DNA of 60,335 nucleotides, from the NCBI GenBank assembly GCA_031290885.1, contig JAISLQ010000037.1, positions 1 through 60,335 on the forward strand, written 5' to 3'. This DNA is from Acidaminococcales bacterium (GTDB taxonomy: Bacteria > Bacillota > Negativicutes > Acidaminococcales > JAISLQ01). This document shows, piece by piece, positions 24,278-33,166 of this stretch. Under the pieces are notes generated by a model. It saw only the letters and a program-made list of their open reading frames with translations, had not been told where the DNA came from and ran no database searches. Position numbers and translations under genes: made by a program. Every line of letters starts with the position of its first letter. The stretch's first letter is position 1.

Positions 24278-25582
24278 AGCCTTTTGGCGAAGTATCTTTG
24301 CCGCGACGCCGCCGGCTTTAAGGCCGGCAATCGATACCCGGGCGATCCCGCCCAAAAGGGAATTGTCCAAAGGCGCAAATACTTTTGCGTAGTCGTCGGT
24401 CAGGCCGGCCATGAGCGTTTCTCCCTCCGCCTGTTCAAACAATACGTCGCGTTCTTTCCCCCGTAGGCCGCTTAAAAAATTTTTTTCCGCCTCTTTCGCG
24501 ATCCGCGCCAGTTCTTTTGCCCGGGCGGCTTTCTCCTCCCGCCCGACTTTGTCGGGGAAATTGGCGGCGGGCGTACCCGCGCGCGGGGAAAACGGGAATA
24601 TATGCGCCCTGCTGAAAGCCATCTTTTCCACAAAGGCGCAGGTTTCGGCGAACATTGCCGGCGTTTCGCCGGGAAAGCCGACAATAATGTCGGTGGTGAT
24701 CGCCATGTCCGGGACATGGCGGCGCGCTTCGTCCACAATCCGCTGAAAATCGGCCGCCCGGTAAGGGCGCCGCATTGCCCGCAGAACGGCGTCGCAGCCT
24801 GACTGCAGGGGCAGGTGCAGATGCCGGCAAAGCCGCCGGTCGTTTTTTAAGAGGGAAAGAAGCTCAAAGTCCAGTTCCGTCGGTTCTATCGAGCCCAGCC
24901 GCAGCCGTTGCGGGCCGCCAACAGACAGGACTTCTTTCACTGCGGCGCAAAGGTTTCCGCCCGCAGTCCTTTCCGCGCCGTAGGCGCCAAGATGTATGCC
25001 TATGAGCACTATTTCGCGAAATCCCGCGTCCGCCAGCCGGACGGTTTCCGCCCGCACGCTTGCTAAAGGGCGCGAGCGCGAAGGGCCCCGGGCGTAAGGG
25101 ATGACGCAATAGCTGCAATACTGGTCGCAGCCTTCCTGTATTTTAAGATACGCGCGGGTGCGCGCATTTACATTGCCTGACGGCAATTCCTCAAAGCCCG
25201 CGCCGGTGGGGAACGCGCCCGCCGCGTCCAGGCAGGCGGATTGCCGGGCGTTTTCCACCAAGGAGACTATTTCCAGCCTTTTGTCCGTGCCGACGATTAT
25301 ATCCACCCCTTTGAGGCGCTTGACCGTTTCGGCCCCGGTCTGGGGATAACAGCCGGTTACGGCGACCACGGCACCGGGATTTTGCCGCGCTGCGCGCCGG
25401 ATCATCTGGCGGGACTTGCGCTCGGCGGCATCGGTTACGACGCAGGTGTTCACTATATAAACGTCGGCGGGCTCCGTAAAGTCCACAACCCGATAACCGG
25501 CCCGGCAAAACAATTGTTCCATCGCCCCGCTGTCCGATTGGTTGACCTTGCAGCCGAGCGTCAGGAAGGCCACTTTACGCAT
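24269..25582 (-). CDS. mtaB: tRNA (N6-threonylcarbamoyladenosine(37)-C2)-methylthiotransferase
   Basis: A 437-residue radical SAM methylthiotransferase that converts t6A37 to ms2t6A37 in ANN-decoding tRNAs. The N-terminal UPF0004 domain has Cys11 (TLGCKVNQSD), Cys47 (VNTCVVTDAAERKSRQ) and Cys78 (VTGCYPQ) for one Fe-S cluster. The radical SAM motif is Cys152/156/159 (EGCDQYCSYCVIPYARG). GSIEPTELDFELL and a C-terminal TRAM-like domain follow. The TLGCKVNQ opening identifies MtaB rather than MiaB or RimO. ATG 25582 with GGGGGA upstream overlaps the end of rsmE by eight bases. It is the last gene of the heat-shock operon; mtaB at this place is common in Firmicutes. Confidence 0.92.
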   Translation of the reverse strand: MRKVAFLTLGCKVNQSDSGAMEQLFCRAGYRVVDFTEPADVYIVNTCVVTDAAERKSRQMIRRAARQNPGAVVAVTGCYPQTGAETVKRLKGVDIIVGTDKRLEIVSLVENARQSACLDAAGAFPTGAGFEELPSGNVNARTRAYLKIQEGCDQYCSYCVIPYARGPSRSRPLASVRAETVRLADAGFREIVLIGIHLGAYGAERTAGGNLCAAVKEVLSVGGPQRLRLGSIEPTELDFELLSLLKNDRRLCRHLHLPLQSGCDAVLRAMRRPYRAADFQRIVDEARRHVPDMAITTDIIVGFPGETPAMFAETCAFVEKMAFSRAHIFPFSPRAGTPAANFPDKVGREEKAARAKELARIAKEAEKNFLSGLRGKERDVLFEQAEGETLMAGLTDDYAKVFAPLDNSLLGGIARVSIAGLKAGGVAAKILRQKALS

Positions 25583-26321
25583 TGGTTTCCCCCAAATCGC
25601 CAAATTCGTACATGATGACGGACAAAGCGGCAATGGCCGCCGTTTCCGTCCGCAGTACGCGCGGGCCGAGGCTTGCGCGCCGTACGCCGGCTTCTTCCGC
25701 CGCCTTTATTTCCGCCGCGCCGAACCCTCCTTCCGGGCCGATAAGCAACAGAATTCTGCCCGGGCGCACGCTGACGCCGCGCAAAATTTCGCGCAGCCCT
25801 TGCCCGGTTTCGCCTTCATAAGCGATTATCCCCAAATCAAAAGGGAAGCGGACAAGCGCTTCCGGCAAGGACATAGGGGCGTACACGCATGGCAGGATGT
25901 CCCGCCGGCATTGTTTGCCGGCCGCCAAAACGACCTTTTGCCAGCGCTGCTGTTTCAGCCGCGCCCCGGCGGCGTCATAGCGGGCGACGCTGCGTTCCAG
26001 CGCCAGCGGCGCTATGGCGGCCGCGCCCAGTTCCACGGCTTTTTGGCAGACAAAATCCATTTTGTCGCCTTTGCATAGGCCTTGCCCGAGAACGACACTT
26101 AAAGCGCTCTCGCGCTTTTTGGGCGCCAGCTGCGTCAGGTTGAGGCTGACCTGTCCGCCCTTCAGGCTTTTTATTTCCGCTATGGCCGTCTGCCCCGTTT
26201 CGTTGGCCACGCACAGAAAATCGCCCGGTTTCAGCCTAAGGACGTTTTTCACGTGATGGGAATCTTCCGCCGACAGGGCCGGGGCGGCGGAGAGTTCGCC
26301 CTTAATGAAAAATTTGCGCAT
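25575..26321 (-). CDS. rsmE: 16S rRNA (uracil1498-N3)-methyltransferase
   Basis: A 248-residue SPOUT-family rRNA methyltransferase. The N-terminal PUA-like part has SAEDSHHVKNVLRLKPGD. The C-terminal knot has QKAVELGAAAIAPLALERS, and RILLLIGPEGGFGAAEIKAAEEAG binds SAM, followed by LGPRVLRTETAAIAAL. These are diagnostic for RsmE. The gene starts six bases after the prmA stop with a weak ribosome site, so coupling to prmA is likely, and overlaps mtaB at its end. Confidence 0.94.
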   Translation of the reverse strand: MRKFFIKGELSAAPALSAEDSHHVKNVLRLKPGDFLCVANETGQTAIAEIKSLKGGQVSLNLTQLAPKKRESALSVVLGQGLCKGDKMDFVCQKAVELGAAAIAPLALERSVARYDAAGARLKQQRWQKVVLAAGKQCRRDILPCVYAPMSLPEALVRFPFDLGIIAYEGETGQGLREILRGVSVRPGRILLLIGPEGGFGAAEIKAAEEAGVRRASLGPRVLRTETAAIAALSVIMYEFGDLGETNA

Positions 26322-26327
26322 AATTAT

Positions 26328-27260
26328 CTACTTTTTGCGCATGGCCAAAAGCGCCCAACCCTCCCTTTCCACGACTTCGTCCGCCGCAAGAGCCGCCGCG
26401 CCGGCGGCCGCGATTATTTCGTCCGCGCGCCCCGAAAGAATGCCGCCGGCCAAAAATACGCCGGACGGCTTTAACTTGCGCGCGGCCGCCGGCAAAAGCC
26501 TTTTGATGACGTCGGCCGTAATATTGGCGGCAATCACGTCCGCCCGGCCTTTGGCGGGCGCGAGCAAATCCCCTTCCAGCACGTTTATTTTGTCCGTGAG
26601 AGCGTTTAAACGGACGTTCTCCCGGGCAACGGCGACGGCCACCGGATCGGAGTCGACGGCCGTTATCCGCTCGGCGCCCAGCCGGGCGCACAGCAGGGAA
26701 AGTATCCCCGAACCGGTTCCCGCGTCAAAAACCGTCTGGCCGGGCCGTATGATTTGCTCAAGCTTTTCCGCGCACAGGCAGGTGCTGTGATGCGTGCCCG
26801 TGCCGAAGGCCATGCCCGGATCGATGTGTATGATTATATCGCCGTCCTTGGCGGCATAGCCTTCCCAGGAGGGTTTAATCACTATTCTTTGGCCGATGCG
26901 GACAGGATGAAAATATTGTTTCCAGGAATTTTCCCAATCCTCTTCCTTGACCCGGCAAAAGCTGATTTTGCCCGCTATCGCGCCGGGGACCCTTTCCCCG
27001 ACAAGCGCAAGGCGCTTGTCCAAAACAGACAGCCTGTCTTTTATGCGCCCGTCCTCCGGCCAATACGCCTTTACTATCGCCACGCCGGTATCTGCGGCCT
27101 CTTTAAGATCGGTACAATCCCACAGCCCGGATTTTATGTGAAAATTGAGCTCACGGGGATCCTCAATGGCCGTCCCGCCCGCGCCAAGCTGCACAAAAAT
27201 ATCAGCCACCGCTTCGGTGGCCGCATATACGGCAGGTACAGCTACTTCCAGCCAATCCAT
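26328..27260 (-). CDS. prmA: Ribosomal protein L11 methyltransferase
   Basis: A 310-residue class I methyltransferase that trimethylates ribosomal protein L11. Features are DWLEVAVPAVYAATEAVADI at the N-terminal substrate domain, then IHIDPGMAFGTGTHHSTCLC. SAM motif I is TVFDAGTGSGILSLLCARLGA, followed by ADVIAANITADVIKRLLPA, with the N-I-T segment typical of PrmA. It lies between dnaJ and rsmE, the standard Firmicute order, with a 22-base gap to dnaJ. Confidence 0.94.
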   Translation of the reverse strand: MDWLEVAVPAVYAATEAVADIFVQLGAGGTAIEDPRELNFHIKSGLWDCTDLKEAADTGVAIVKAYWPEDGRIKDRLSVLDKRLALVGERVPGAIAGKISFCRVKEEDWENSWKQYFHPVRIGQRIVIKPSWEGYAAKDGDIIIHIDPGMAFGTGTHHSTCLCAEKLEQIIRPGQTVFDAGTGSGILSLLCARLGAERITAVDSDPVAVAVARENVRLNALTDKINVLEGDLLAPAKGRADVIAANITADVIKRLLPAAARKLKPSGVFLAGGILSGRADEIIAAAGAAALAADEVVEREGWALLAMRKK

Positions 27261-27282
27261 TGCATAAGCCTCGCGTCCCGCG

Positions 27283-28419
27283 TCAGCCGCCGAAAAGGCT
27301 TTTCAGCTTTTTGGCGAACCCTTTTTCTTCTGGATTCATGTTGTCGCCAGTTTCGTCGGCGAAAGCTTTCAAAAGGTTTTTTTGTTTGCCTGTGAGGTTT
27401 TTGGGCACGACTATTTTTACTTTTACCATCTGGTCGCCGCGGGTGCCGCCGCCGATCCCCTGCAGGCGCGGTATGCCTTTGCCTTTGAGCCTGAAAGTCG
27501 TATTGGGCTGAGTGCCTTCCGGCACCTTGAAACTGGCCTTGCCGTCAAGCGTCGGCACCTCAATTTCCGCGCCCAGCGTCGCCTGCACAATGCTTATCGG
27601 CACTTCGCAAAATACCGTCTGCCCATCGCGGGCGAAGAGTTTATGCGGGGCGATTGAGATGTACACATACAAATCGCCGCTTTGCCGCCCGCGCAGGCCG
27701 GCATCGCCGCCGCCGCTGACCCTGAGCCGCGTCCCCTCGTCCACCCCGGCCGGCACGCGCACCTTGATCGTGGCCGTATTGCGTACGCAGCCGGTACCGC
27801 CGCAAGCCCGGCAGGGATCTTTGATGATCCTGCCCTCGCCCTGGCATTTGGGACAGGGGCGGACGTTGACCATCCGCCCGAACATGGTGTTTTGCGTAAC
27901 TTTTATTTGTCCGGATCCGTGACACTCCGGGCACACGTCGGCGTGGCCGCCGGAAGCGGAGCCGCTGCCGCGGCAGCTTGCGCAGGGTTCGCTGCGCTTT
28001 ATTTTGACTTCTTTCTCGACGCCGAAAGCGGCTTCCTCAAAACTTATCTCAAGATTGAGGCGCAGATCGGCGCCCCGTTCCGCAGCGCTTGCGCGCTGGC
28101 CGCCGCCGCGCGCTCCGCTGAAGAACATATCAAATATATCTTCCACCCCGCCGCCGGTAAACCCGCTGAAATCAAACCCGCCGCCGGCCGCCCCCTCGAA
28201 AGCGGCATGCCCGAACTGGTCGTATTGGCGGCGTTTTTCCGGGTCGGAAAGCACCGCGTTGGCTTCGTTGACCTCTTTGAATTTTTCAGCCGCGCCGGCG
28301 TTGTCTTTATTTACGTCGGGGTGATATTGGCGAGCCAGTTTGCGGTAGGCTTTTTTGATTTCGTCGTCGGAAGCGCCGCGGGGCACGCCCAGCACTTCAT
28401 AGTAATCTTTTTTGCTCAC
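27283..28419 (-). CDS. dnaJ: Chaperone DnaJ (Hsp40)
   Basis: A 378-residue type I J-protein. The J domain (residues 1-70) has the HPD motif in YHPDVNK that stimulates the DnaK ATPase. A Gly/Phe-rich region with [13 protein letters not shown] follows. The zinc domain has four CxxCxGxG repeats: [24 protein letters not shown] and CRACGGTG. Two substrate-binding beta domains follow. The start is a GTG at 28419, 19 bases after dnaK. All key residues are present. Confidence 0.96.
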   Translation of the reverse strand: MSKKDYYEVLGVPRGASDDEIKKAYRKLARQYHPDVNKDNAGAAEKFKEVNEANAVLSDPEKRRQYDQFGHAAFEGAAGGGFDFSGFTGGGVEDIFDMFFSGARGGGQRASAAERGADLRLNLEISFEEAAFGVEKEVKIKRSEPCASCRGSGSASGGHADVCPECHGSGQIKVTQNTMFGRMVNVRPCPKCQGEGRIIKDPCRACGGTGCVRNTATIKVRVPAGVDEGTRLRVSGGGDAGLRGRQSGDLYVYISIAPHKLFARDGQTVFCEVPISIVQATLGAEIEVPTLDGKASFKVPEGTQPNTTFRLKGKGIPRLQGIGGGTRGDQMVKVKIVVPKNLTGKQKNLLKAFADETGDNMNPEEKGFAKKLKSLFGG

Positions 28420-28438
28420 CTATCACACCGCCCAAAAC

Positions 28439-30280
28439 TTAATTGCCTTTTTTGTCGTCAACTACTTCGGCGTCAACAACATTGTCGCCGGCTTTCCCGT
28501 CCGCCTGCCCCGCGTCGGCGCCGGCCGCGCCGGCCGCGCCGGCCGCTTCCGTCTGCTTGTACAAGGCGGCGGAAAGCTCATAAAGCGGTTTGGTCAAAGC
28601 CTCGGTATCCGCTTTTATTTTTTCCAAATCCTGGCCTTTCAAAGTTTCCTTCAGGGTTTCAACTGCGGCGTTTACCTTGCCGATAAGATCGTCCTCGCCT
28701 TTGCCGGCCATGTCCTTGGCGGTCTTTTCCGCCTGATAGACAAGCGAGTCGGCCTGATTGCGGATTTCCACTTCTTCCTTGCGTTTTTTGTCCTCGGCGG
28801 CATGCGCCTCGGCCTCTTTGACCATGCGGTCGATTTCATCCTTTTTGAGGCCGCTGGAGGAGGTAATGGTAATTTTTTGCTCTTTGCCTGTGCCCAGGTC
28901 TTTGGCTTTGACGTTGACTATGCCGTTGGCGTCTATGTCAAACTCCACTTCTATTTTGGGCACTCCGCGCGGCGCAGGGGGAATGCCGGACAGTTCAAAG
29001 CGCCCCAGCGTCTTGTTGTCGGCGGCAAATTCGCGTTCGCCCTGCAGCACGTGTATGTCGACCGACGGCTGATTGTCGGAAGCCGTTGAGTACACCTGTT
29101 TGCTGGAAGTCGGGATGGTGGTGTTGCGTTCGATTATCTTGCTGAACACGCCGCCCAGCACTTCTATGCCCAAAGAAAGCGGCGTTACGTCCAAAAGCAG
29201 CACGTCTTTTACCTCGCCCGCCAGTACGCCCGCCTGGATAGCCGCGCCGACGGCTACGCACTCGTCAGGGTTGACGCCGCGGTGCGGCTCTTTGCCGATG
29301 AATTTTTTGACCGCTTCCTGCACGGCCGGTATGCGGATGGATCCGCCGACCAAGATAACTTTGTCGATATCGGAAGGTTTCAGCCCCGCGTCGCTTAGGG
29401 CCTGCCGGGTCGGGCCCATGGTCTTTTCCACAAGATCGGCCGTCATTTCGTCAAATTTGGCGCGGCTGAGGTTCATGTCAAGATGTTTTGGCCCGCTGGC
29501 GTCGGCCGTGATAAAAGGCAGGTTTATATTGGTGGTCAAAACGCCGGAAAGTTCTATTTTCGCTTTTTCCGCCGCTTCCTTCAGCCGCTGCATGGCCATC
29601 CGGTCGTTGGAGAGGTCTATGCCGCTGTCTTTTTTAAATTCCGCCACAAGCCAGTTCATCACCCGCTCGTCAAAATCGTCGCCGCCCAGGCGGTTGTTGC
29701 CGCTGGTAGCCTTGACTTCGAATACCCCGTCGCCCAGCGCCAGTATGGAAACGTCAAACGTCCCGCCGCCCAAGTCGAACACCAGTATGGTATGGTCGTC
29801 GCTTTTGTCTATGCCGTAAGCCAAGGCGGCCGCCGTAGGCTCGTTGATAATCCTGAGCACGTCCAGGCCGGCTATGCGCCCGGCGTCTTTGGTGGCCTGG
29901 CGCTGGCTGTCGGTAAAATAAGCCGGCACGGTTATGACCGCCTGCTTTACGCCCTCGCCCAAATATTTTTCCGCGTCCTCTTTGAGTTTTTGCAGGATCA
30001 TCGCGGAAATCTCCTGCGGCGAATAATCTTTGCCGTCAATCGTTACTTTGTGGTCGGTTCCCATTTGCCGCTTGATGGAACTTATGGTGCGGTCAGGGTT
30101 GGAAACGGCCTGCCTTTTGGCCAATTGACCGACCATCCGCTCGCCGGACTTGGAAAAACCCACCACCGAAGGCGTGAGCCTGCTGCCCTCGGGATTGGGG
30201 ATAACCGTCGGCTCCCCGCCCTCCATAACGGCAACAACCGAATTTGTTGTCCCTAAATCTATTCCTATCACTTTAGCCAT
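28439..30280 (-). CDS. dnaK: Chaperone DnaK (Hsp70)
   Basis: A 613-residue Hsp70. Nucleotide domain signatures are [33 protein letters not shown] and [14 protein letters not shown]. The linker [13 protein letters not shown] is present, with a substrate-binding domain and helical lid ending in an Ala/Gly-rich tail and [14 protein letters not shown]. The N-terminal domain lacks the roughly 24-residue insertion typical of proteobacterial DnaK, as usual in Firmicutes. AAGGAGGT lies upstream of the ATG. It follows grpE by 21 bases and is controlled by the upstream CIRCE as part of the operon. Confidence 0.97.
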   Translation of the reverse strand: MAKVIGIDLGTTNSVVAVMEGGEPTVIPNPEGSRLTPSVVGFSKSGERMVGQLAKRQAVSNPDRTISSIKRQMGTDHKVTIDGKDYSPQEISAMILQKLKEDAEKYLGEGVKQAVITVPAYFTDSQRQATKDAGRIAGLDVLRIINEPTAAALAYGIDKSDDHTILVFDLGGGTFDVSILALGDGVFEVKATSGNNRLGGDDFDERVMNWLVAEFKKDSGIDLSNDRMAMQRLKEAAEKAKIELSGVLTTNINLPFITADASGPKHLDMNLSRAKFDEMTADLVEKTMGPTRQALSDAGLKPSDIDKVILVGGSIRIPAVQEAVKKFIGKEPHRGVNPDECVAVGAAIQAGVLAGEVKDVLLLDVTPLSLGIEVLGGVFSKIIERNTTIPTSSKQVYSTASDNQPSVDIHVLQGEREFAADNKTLGRFELSGIPPAPRGVPKIEVEFDIDANGIVNVKAKDLGTGKEQKITITSSSGLKKDEIDRMVKEAEAHAAEDKKRKEEVEIRNQADSLVYQAEKTAKDMAGKGEDDLIGKVNAAVETLKETLKGQDLEKIKADTEALTKPLYELSAALYKQTEAAGAAGAAGADAGQADGKAGDNVVDAEVVDDKKGN

Positions 30281-30301
30281 AATAAAAAAACCTCCTTGAA
30301 A

Positions 30302-30868
30302 TTATGAATTGTTGACAACTCTTACCTTGCTGTGCCGTATTACTTTATCTTTGAGTTTATACCCTTCCTCGAATACGCAGTCGATTTGCCCGTCCGGAAG
30401 CTGCGGGTTTTGGCTGTTCATCACCGCCTCGTGCAAATCCGGCGAAAATGTGCCGCCTAAAGCGGCTATCTTTTCCACCCCTGCGTCGGCCAAGCTTTTC
30501 TCCATTTGCCGGCAAATAAGTTCAAGGCCCTTTTTCAGGCTTTCCGCGCCTTCCGTTTCGCCGGCGGCCAAGGCGCGCTCAAGGCTGTCCATTACCGGCA
30601 GGAAACTGCCCACCAGCCGGGCGCTGACGAACAGCGACAACTGTTCAGCTTCCGCCCGGCTGCGCCGCCGGAAATTATCAAAATCGGCCTGCAGCCGTTT
30701 CAGCCTTGCCGTCATCTCCTCCAATCCGGCCTGCTGATCGCCTTCGGGCGCTTCCTGTTCGGCTCCGTCTTCTTCGGGCGCCGGCGGCGTTTCGGGCAAA
30801 TCCGGACGCTTTGCGGCCGGATCCTGGTTTTCCGGCGTCTGTTCGCCGTTTAGCACTTCATCTGTCAT
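30302..30868 (-). CDS. grpE: Nucleotide exchange factor GrpE
   Basis: A 188-residue exchange factor that releases ADP from DnaK. An acidic, proline-rich N-terminal tail is followed by the long coiled coil (ARLKRLQADFDNFRRRSRAEAE) and a beta domain with SPDLHEAVMNSQNPQLPDG and EEGYKLKDKVIRHSKVRVV, characteristic of GrpE. ATG 30868 with GGGTGAAAA upstream is the likely start; the open frame continues upstream into the hrcA end and is not used. It lies 17 bases after hrcA. Confidence 0.95.
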   Translation of the reverse strand: MTDEVLNGEQTPENQDPAAKRPDLPETPPAPEEDGAEQEAPEGDQQAGLEEMTARLKRLQADFDNFRRRSRAEAEQLSLFVSARLVGSFLPVMDSLERALAAGETEGAESLKKGLELICRQMEKSLADAGVEKIAALGGTFSPDLHEAVMNSQNPQLPDGQIDCVFEEGYKLKDKVIRHSKVRVVNNS

Positions 30869-30885
30869 TTTTTCACCCTTTTCTG

Positions 30886-31926
30886 TCAGGAATCGTTTGT
30901 ATTGTTTATGCTGGAAAGAACCGCCTGCAAATATTTGCGCAGATAGTCCATGACCGAAATGACCTTGCCGTATTTCATCCGCGTAGGGCCGAGTACGGCG
31001 AACGTACCGACAATTTGCCCGTTGAGCCGGTAAGTCGCCTGTACCATGCTGCAATTTTGTATGCCGCTGAACTTGTTTTCCGCGCCGATGGTGATCTGCG
31101 TCCCCGATTCTTCGCCGACGCTTAAGATGTCTTTTATCAAGCCGTCTTCTTCCAGCATGGCCAAAATTTCCTTTATCTTGCCGACATCCTTAAACTCCGG
31201 TTGGTTGAAGATATTGGCGGTGCCGCCGAGAAAAACCTTGTCGGTTGTTTGTTGCAGCGGCAGGGAACTCAAGGCGCCAAACAAATACTTGGACAAAAAC
31301 GCGTTGTCAAAGACGTTCCGGCATAGATCGTCGAGTTTTTCCCGCTTGATCATGTCAAGCGGCGTGTCGGAAAGATTTTTGTTTATGATCTGGGCGACAT
31401 GCTCAAAGTCTTCAAGCTCCGCGCCGTCGGGCAGGTTGATGACGACGTTGTCCGCCACGCCGGCGTCGGTAACCAGCACAAGGATGATGCGGCGGGCGTC
31501 AAGCGGCAGAAAGCGGATATACTTGAACTGGCGCGACTTCTCTTCTCGAGTGCGGACGATGGAGATGTTTTTGCTGATCCGCGAAAGTATCTTGGCCGTC
31601 GCGCGAAAAACCTCGTCGAGCTTTCTGGCCTTGACCATGAACCAGCTTTGGATGAGCGCGATTTCGCGTTCGGTAATCTTTTCGGGGGAGAGCAGATAAT
31701 CGACATACAAACGATATCCGAGGGACGAAGGCACCCGGCCGGACGAAGTGTGCGGCTGTTCGAGGTAGCCCATGTCTTCAAGGTCGGACATTTCGTTCCT
31801 GATGGTCGCCGAAGAAAGCCCCAATTCGTGCTTGCGCGATATGGCGCGCGAACCGACCGGTTCGGCGGTCGAGATGTATTCTTCTATGATCAGTTGCAGT
31901 ATGCGCCTTTTTCTGTCGTTGAGCAT
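30886..31926 (-). CDS. hrcA: Heat-inducible transcription repressor HrcA
   Basis: A 346-residue repressor that binds CIRCE and needs GroEL for activity. The N-terminal winged helix contains EYISTAEPVGSRAISRKHELGLSSATIRNEMSDLEDMGYL, followed by the HTSSGRVPSSLGYRLYVDYLL signature. A GAF-like domain and dimerisation domain follow, and the end includes IGTFAVLGPTRMKYGKVISVMDYLRKYL-type residues. It is first in the operon and its CIRCE operator lies 38 bases upstream of the start, so it represses itself and grpE-dnaK-dnaJ. Confidence 0.96.
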   Translation of the reverse strand: MLNDRKRRILQLIIEEYISTAEPVGSRAISRKHELGLSSATIRNEMSDLEDMGYLEQPHTSSGRVPSSLGYRLYVDYLLSPEKITEREIALIQSWFMVKARKLDEVFRATAKILSRISKNISIVRTREEKSRQFKYIRFLPLDARRIILVLVTDAGVADNVVINLPDGAELEDFEHVAQIINKNLSDTPLDMIKREKLDDLCRNVFDNAFLSKYLFGALSSLPLQQTTDKVFLGGTANIFNQPEFKDVGKIKEILAMLEEDGLIKDILSVGEESGTQITIGAENKFSGIQNCSMVQATYRLNGQIVGTFAVLGPTRMKYGKVISVMDYLRKYLQAVLSSINNTNDS

Positions 31927-31963
31927 AGCCGTTGCCTTTACAGGCCGCTCTCCCCTTTTTCTG

Positions 31964-31990
31964 TTAGCACTCTCATCGATAGAGTGCTAA
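31964..31990 (-). promoter_or_regulatory. CIRCE operator (perfect inverted repeat)
   Basis: TTAGCACTC (31964-31972), a 9-base spacer and GAGTGCTAA (31982-31990), a perfect match to CIRCE, the HrcA binding site. It lies just after the predicted transcription start of the hrcA operon and upstream of the hrcA ribosome site. Confidence 0.97.
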
Positions 31991-32000
31991 CCATAGTCTA

Positions 32001-32029
32001 ACAATAACATCATCAAAGCGAACTGTCAA
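32001..32029 (-). promoter_or_regulatory. Sigma-A promoter of the hrcA-dnaK operon
   Basis: On the minus strand, TTGACA (32029 down to 32024), 17 bases and TATTGT (32006 to 32001). The transcription start would fall near 31994, so CIRCE covers the initial transcribed region. The -35 box overlaps the last codons of hemW. Confidence 0.82.
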
Positions 32030-33162
32030 GGGGTTGCCCCCAAAAAAGGTAAAAAAGTCAAAAAAACCCGGTTGCCGAATTGCATCCCCGTTTCGGTCAA
32101 GGCTATCCGCTCGCCTGCCGTCAACAATCCTTTGCGGGCGTTTTTTGCGATCGCCGCGCCATATACTTCATAAATGTCGCGGCCAAACAACCGGCGAAAA
32201 TCCGCCGGGTCTATCCCGTCCGCCTGCCGCAAGCCCATAAAGGCAAATTCCGCCATGGCGTCGGCCGCGCCGATTTCCTCGCTTTCCGGCGCGCCGGAAT
32301 TTATGTATTCCGGTACGGAAAGCGGGTTGGTCGTGCGCATCTTGCCGTCAAAAGACGTAGCGGCGGCGCCGAAACCACGGTACGGCCTGTATTGCCAGTA
32401 TAAAATGTTGTGCCGGCATTCATGACCCGGGCGGGCGTAATTTGCTATCTCATAGCGGCGGTAGCCCCGGCGCGGCAGATAGCCCGTTACCCACTCGTAC
32501 ATGGCCGCGTCCGTTTCCTCGTCCGGCAGGGACGTTTCCCCGCAAGAGAGCATTTTCGCCAGGGCGGCGCCTTCCCCAACGGCCAAGCCGTAGACGGATA
32601 TATGCTGAAGCCCGAGTTCCGCGGCCAGCGCAACGCTTTCCCGCAAATCTTTCATTGTTTGGCCGGGCAGCCCGTACATGAGATCGAGGCCGACGTTTTC
32701 CCAGCCGGCTTCTTTCGCGCCCTTTACCGCGTCCAAGGCATCGGCCGCCGAGTGCGTCCGCCCGATCGCCTTCAGCAGCCGATCGGAAAAGCTTTGCACG
32801 CCGATGCTCAAACGGTTAAAGCCCATGCCCCGCAATTTCAATAGCAAAGGTTTGTTTATCGTGCCCGGGTTGGCCTCTATGGTGCGTTCCCGCGCGCCTT
32901 CCCAAAGCCCTTTCGCCTTTAGCGCCGCCGCCAGTCTGCCGATTTCTTCCGCTGCCAGTACGGTCGGCGTGCCGCCGCCGAAAAAAATCGTGGCATCGGG
33001 GGAAAAAGCGACGGCATCCGAAGATATCTCCGCGCAAACGGCGTCCACATAAGCTCCGTACAGGCCGGACAGCCCGGCGTAGGACGGAAAGTCGCAATAA
33101 TGGCATTTTTGGCGGCAAAACGGTATGTGGATGTATATGCCCGCAAAAATTGTCCCGCGCAT
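32026..33162 (-). CDS. hemW: HemW, heme chaperone / coproporphyrinogen III oxidase-like radical SAM protein
   Basis: A 378-residue radical SAM protein. The motif IPFCRQKCHYCDF gives Cys16, Cys20 and Cys23, followed by IFFGGGTPTVLAAEEIG and LSIGVQSFSDRLLKAIGRTH, typical of HemW. In this family the protein acts in heme trafficking, not in coproporphyrinogen oxidation. It starts five bases after lepA, the usual lepA-hemW arrangement in Firmicutes. Its end runs into the -35 box of the hrcA promoter. Confidence 0.92.
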   Translation of the reverse strand: MRGTIFAGIYIHIPFCRQKCHYCDFPSYAGLSGLYGAYVDAVCAEISSDAVAFSPDATIFFGGGTPTVLAAEEIGRLAAALKAKGLWEGARERTIEANPGTINKPLLLKLRGMGFNRLSIGVQSFSDRLLKAIGRTHSAADALDAVKGAKEAGWENVGLDLMYGLPGQTMKDLRESVALAAELGLQHISVYGLAVGEGAALAKMLSCGETSLPDEETDAAMYEWVTGYLPRRGYRRYEIANYARPGHECRHNILYWQYRPYRGFGAAATSFDGKMRTTNPLSVPEYINSGAPESEEIGAADAMAEFAFMGLRQADGIDPADFRRLFGRDIYEVYGAAIAKNARKGLLTAGERIALTETGMQFGNRVFLTFLPFLGATP

Positions 33163-33166
33163 AGGT

